NCBI GenBank assembly: GCA_964608455.1
Contig: CAZSNM010000023.1
Location: forward strand, 1 to 18,972
Direction of reading: 5' to 3'
DNA from: DTDX01 sp964608455
GTDB taxonomy: Archaea > Thermoproteota > Bathyarchaeia > 40CM-2-53-6 > DTDX01
Length of the DNA stretch: 18,972 nucleotides
How positions within the stretch are numbered: position 1 is the stretch's first letter; each line of letters begins with the position of its first letter. Below the pieces are notes generated by a model. That model saw only the letters and a program-made list of their open reading frames with translations. It did no database searches and had not been told where the DNA came from. Shown in pieces: positions 16,050 to 18,972 of the stretch. The translations under genes were made by a program, and so were the position numbers.

Positions 16050-16854
16050 TTAGATTATAAGCTTCTTCTTCATTAAGTTTATTAAAAGAATAGTTAATGT
16101 TGCTCCAACAGCAGCAAGCCATATTAAGCTTAATATGCTTTTCCACTCTAAAAATCCTGTAGTTAACTCTCTTGAAATATAAAATGCATGCGTTAAAGGA
16201 AAAAAAGTAAAAGATAAAATTTGAATTGGTTTGGGAAGAAGCGATAAAGGGAAAAAGGTTCCGCTGAAAAGAAACATTGAAGTAATAAAACAAGAAAATT
16301 GGATAATTAAAGGAGTCTATTGTAGGGGAAACAGCTGTAAAGCACATGGCAATTGATGAAAATACAAACCCAACTATAAAGGCTAAGGGAATTATAAATA
16401 TTGAATCTGGAAGCTTAACTAACTTAAAAGCTGATACAACTAAAAGCATTATGGATGCATTTATAACGCTTTTAGTGGAACCCCATAAAATTTCTCCAAA
16501 AATTACTTCATCAACATTTAAAGGTGTGCCTACTATGGCATCAAAAGTTTTTTGATAATACATTCTTACAAAAGATCCATATATACATTCGAAAAATGCT
16601 GAATACATCATTGAAATGCAAATTAAAGCTGGTGCTATAAAAGCTGGATAAGAAACACAATTAATTTCCCCTATATAAAATCCTAAACCAAACCCTAATG
16701 CTAAAAGATAAAAAATAGGTTCCAAAAATGGAATAGGAAAGTTAACTTTAATAGTTTTCATAAACGCATCTTTATTTCTAAGCCATACTTTCCAAACCCT
16801 ATATGAAACATCGGGTTTTTTAAATAAACTTTTAAATGCATTAAATTCAATTTC
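16050..16854 (-). pseudogene. ABC-2 type permease, frameshifted and lacking a good start
   Basis: Membrane protein of the ABC-2 exporter family. The N-terminal part has the family pattern VWLRNKDAFMKTIKVNFPIP, then PFLEPIFYLLALGFGLGFY, and several hydrophobic helices. After FNYPI (about 16300) the frame leaves the family. The proper C-terminus (MFLFSGTFFPLSLLPKPIQI ... to LMKKKLII, stop 16050) continues in another frame, so a shift lies near 16295-16306. A family-like N-terminus extends upstream of the ATG at 16761 to about 16845 in the same frame, but no ATG, GTG or TTG is available there; the expected start position reads TTT before AAT-GCA. It follows the ATPase gene directly and would be its membrane partner. 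Two defects suggest decay, though one frameshift alone could be a sequencing error. Confidence 0.75.
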
Positions 16855-17763
16855 TTAAGCCTCTACCTGTAAGCTTAAGAAAAACATCTTCTAGAGAAGC
16901 CTCTCTAATAACGGTTTTTTCAAGTTTAAATTTTCGAGTAAATTCATCAATTAACTTTTCCGGTTCATTTGTAAATATGCATATTCTATCGCTAAACTGC
17001 TCGAATCTTTCTCCCTTTTTTAAAACATAATTTAACACTTCTAGTTTAGCATCAACTTCTAAAACTTTAATTCCAACATATTTTTTAATTAACTCTTCAG
17101 GTTTACCCTCAACAATTATCCTTCCAAAATCCATTATAACCAATTTATCGCATAATTGTGAGTCCTCCTTCATATAATGTGTAGTTAACACAATTGTAAC
17201 ACCATCATGCTTTAAACTTTTAATTTTATCCCAAATTAAATGTCTTGCTTGAGGATCTAAACCTGTTGTAGGCTCATCTAAAATTAATATTTCAGGATCG
17301 TTTATTAAAGCTCTAGCCAACAGTAACCTTCTTTTCATTCCTCCTGAAAGCTTTTTAATTGAATAATCTTTCTTTTCTTCAAGATGAACAAACCTTAATA
17401 AATCTAAAGCTTCTTTCTCAGCCTCCTTTTTAGAAACATCATAATATCTAGCATAAACAATCAAGTTTTTAAATACATTGAAGTCTGGATCAAGATTGTT
17501 TTCTTGAGGTAAAACCCCAAGAACTCTTTTTATTTCTCTAGGATGCTTTTCAACTTCCATTGCCTTAACTTTTAAAATTCCTGATGTTTTTGGGAAACGC
17601 ATCGAATCATCCTCATAGTTGTTGTTCTTCCTGCACCGTTTGGATCTAAAAAACCGAATATTTCTCCTTTTTCAACTTTAAAGCTTATATGGTCAACAGC
17701 TGTAAAACCATTAAATTTTTTAGTTAAATTTTCAGCAATTATTATAGGTTTGTCCTTAATCAT
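16847..17763 (-). pseudogene. ABC transporter ATPase (DRR/ABC-2 type), frameshifted, Walker A mutated
   Basis: Two frames (17763 to about 17590, then about 17600 to 16847) together make one ATPase of about 305 residues. The N-terminal part is IIIAENLTKKFNGFTAVDHI, then a Walker A reading DPNGAGRTTT where GPNGAGKTTT is expected: D40 (GAT, 17644-17646) and R46 (AGA, 17626-17628) each differ by one transition. The second part has Q-loop LPQENNLDPD, signature LSGGMKRR, Walker B ILILDEPTTGLD and H-loop TTHYM. The frames join at RMIRCVS/PKTSG, where one base seems missing in TTTCCCAAAAA (about 17587-17597). Losing the P-loop lysine normally cripples ATP hydrolysis. It starts 2 bases after the M20 peptidase stop, so the three genes formed an operon. 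Confidence 0.85.
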
Positions 17764-17765
17764 TT

Positions 17766-18950
17766 TTATTCAGCTTCCTTAAGAATATAGTTTAATACAG
17801 CATCCCTAACCATTAACAAATCTTTTATTCTAACAAATTCATCAACTCCATGAAATCTGCTATCTTTAGCTATTGGACCAAAACAAACAGTTGGAATATT
17901 TTTAGCGCTTGTATATCGACCATCGTTTCCTCCAAGTTCAGCTGCTAAAGGAATCTGTTTACCAATAGTTTTCTCCACGGCTTTCTTAAAGTTTTTAACA
18001 AAGGGGTGGTTAACATCAGTATAATAGTTTCCCCCACCATTAAATTTTGTTAACTCCGATTTTACATTTAACTCATTATTAACCTTTTTTAAATATTCAA
18101 TAAACTCTTTTTTTGCTTCCTCAACATTTTCCTCTGGAATAAGCCTAAGATCGAAAATAGCTGATGCTTCTCCAGGAATAATATTGGATTTTTCTCCAGC
18201 CCTTAACATTGTTACGCTAAATCTTCCCCATACATAAGGTTTTGGAGCATCTGGTGGAGCTGGAAATTTAGAAATCTTTTTTTCTCTTAAGATAGAAAAC
18301 TCCTCCAGTTTTAAAACTATTTTAGCAAGCGAATAAATTGGGTTTATAGCCTTAAATGGATAACCTGCATGGCCTTGAACACCTTTAACTTTTATTTCTC
18401 CAGTTAAAATTCCGCTTGCACCTATGTAAACAGCTTCATATCCAGCATCCATTATAAGCGCTTCATCAGCTTTTAACCCAACTTCATTCATTAAATAACC
18501 TAAACCTGCATCTCCACCTACTTCTTCATCGCAAGTAAATAAAAAAAGAAGGTTTCTTTTAGCCTCTTCAGCTTCCTCCTGAATTTTTTTAGCTATACCT
18601 AAAGCTGCTGCAATAGCGCTTTTATCATCTGAAGCTCCCCTACCAAATATTAAATCGTTTTTTCTAATTGGTTTAAAGGGGTTAAAGCTCCATCCTTCCC
18701 CAGGCGGCACAACATCATAATGAGAAATCAACATTAAAGTTTTTTCTACATTCATATTTAATGAAGCTGCTACATTAGGTCTTGAATAACCATCCTTCAC
18801 TATATTAACACCATCATAAATTTTAACATTTAGCCCAAGAGCTTCGCATTCTCTTTCTAAAAACTCAGCCATTTCAACGTAACCAGTTTTCTTGTTCACA
18901 TCAGTATCTATAGATATAAGTTTTTCAAGCAAATCAACTTCATAACTCAT
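17766..18950 (-). CDS. M20 family metallopeptidase / ArgE-DapE-like deacylase
   Basis: 394 residues, full-length and intact. The fold is the two-domain M20 zinc hydrolase (dipeptidase, ArgE/DapE, carboxypeptidase G2 relatives). Metal and catalytic residues are present: H77 and D79 (SHYDVVPPG), D108 (GRGASDDKSA), E142 and E143 (CDEEVGG), D168 (MDAGY) and the late His in SRFHGVDEF. The dimerisation-domain motif GVQGHAGYP is at 190-198. It likely removes an acyl or amino-acid group from a small peptide-like substrate in the cytoplasm; the substrate cannot be read from sequence. ATG at 18950 with GTGGTGG just upstream. It leads the broken ABC cassette, and unlike those genes shows no damage. Confidence 0.93.
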   Translation of the reverse strand: MSYEVDLLEKLISIDTDVNKKTGYVEMAEFLERECEALGLNVKIYDGVNIVKDGYSRPNVAASLNMNVEKTLMLISHYDVVPPGEGWSFNPFKPIRKNDLIFGRGASDDKSAIAAALGIAKKIQEEAEEAKRNLLFLFTCDEEVGGDAGLGYLMNEVGLKADEALIMDAGYEAVYIGASGILTGEIKVKGVQGHAGYPFKAINPIYSLAKIVLKLEEFSILREKKISKFPAPPDAPKPYVWGRFSVTMLRAGEKSNIIPGEASAIFDLRLIPEENVEEAKKEFIEYLKKVNNELNVKSELTKFNGGGNYYTDVNHPFVKNFKKAVEKTIGKQIPLAAELGGNDGRYTSAKNIPTVCFGPIAKDSRFHGVDEFVRIKDLLMVRDAVLNYILKEAE

Positions 18951-18972
18951 AAGCCACCACTTATTAAAATTT

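Noticed and set aside
16015..16290. C-terminal part of the long permease frame as genuine protein
   Set aside because: After the shift it loses the hydrophobic family pattern, which continues in another frame ending at 16050.

Overview
This window looks like AT-rich archaeal DNA. The evidence is a tRNA with an out-of-place intron, TATA-like boxes, archaeal-type Shine-Dalgarno sites, frequent TTG/GTG starts, a PIN-ATPase-KH protein of the archaeal PINA type, secreted proteins ending in an IPEF motif plus a membrane helix, and a DUF2148 ferredoxin-like protein. A TACK-group archaeon, perhaps Bathyarchaeia-like, fits best; this is an inference from gene content. Two 100-base N runs (2721-2820 and 4313-4412) show a draft scaffold. 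The second lies inside a tandem repeat.

Layout. (1) 1-2547: a large, 5'-truncated surface protein of repeated beta-sandwich modules, with visibly more C-ending codons than the rest, followed by a terminator-like hairpin. (2) 2684-3598 (minus): a HEPN/MNT pair whose nucleotidyltransferase runs into the first gap. (3) 3725-4683 (minus): a coiled-coil protein with a nuclease-like C-terminal domain and a 42-bp tandem repeat. (4) 4687-5146: an AT-rich divergent intergenic region. (5) 5147-11409 (plus): a three-gene surface cluster. It holds an M6-type zinc metalloprotease with CARDB, beta repeats, CFI-box and membrane helices; a small IPEF-anchored module protein; and a second M6-like protein whose zinc site is destroyed. 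(6) 11495-12052: the DUF2148 protein, converging on (7) PINA-like ATPase and adenylate kinase, an apparent minus-strand operon. (8) 14677-14773: tRNA-Met(CAT) with a probable 21-nt intron in the D-arm, then about 300 bases with structured non-coding elements. (9) 15077-15943 (minus): a second coiled-coil/nuclease-like paralog. (10) 16050-18950 (minus): an M20 metallopeptidase followed by an ABC exporter cassette that appears to be decaying.

The most coherent unit is the surface cluster. An apparently active secreted protease, a catalytically dead relative and a small anchored protein lie head to tail, and the small protein shares its module with the abundant-looking surface protein of region 1. 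The pseudoprotease could regulate, bind substrate for, or scaffold its active neighbour; that is a hypothesis. A recurring theme is paired paralogs in which one member lost key residues: M6 protease and pseudoprotease, and the two nuclease-like proteins, one with Asp replaced by Asn. The ABC cassette carries a broken Walker A plus frameshifts.
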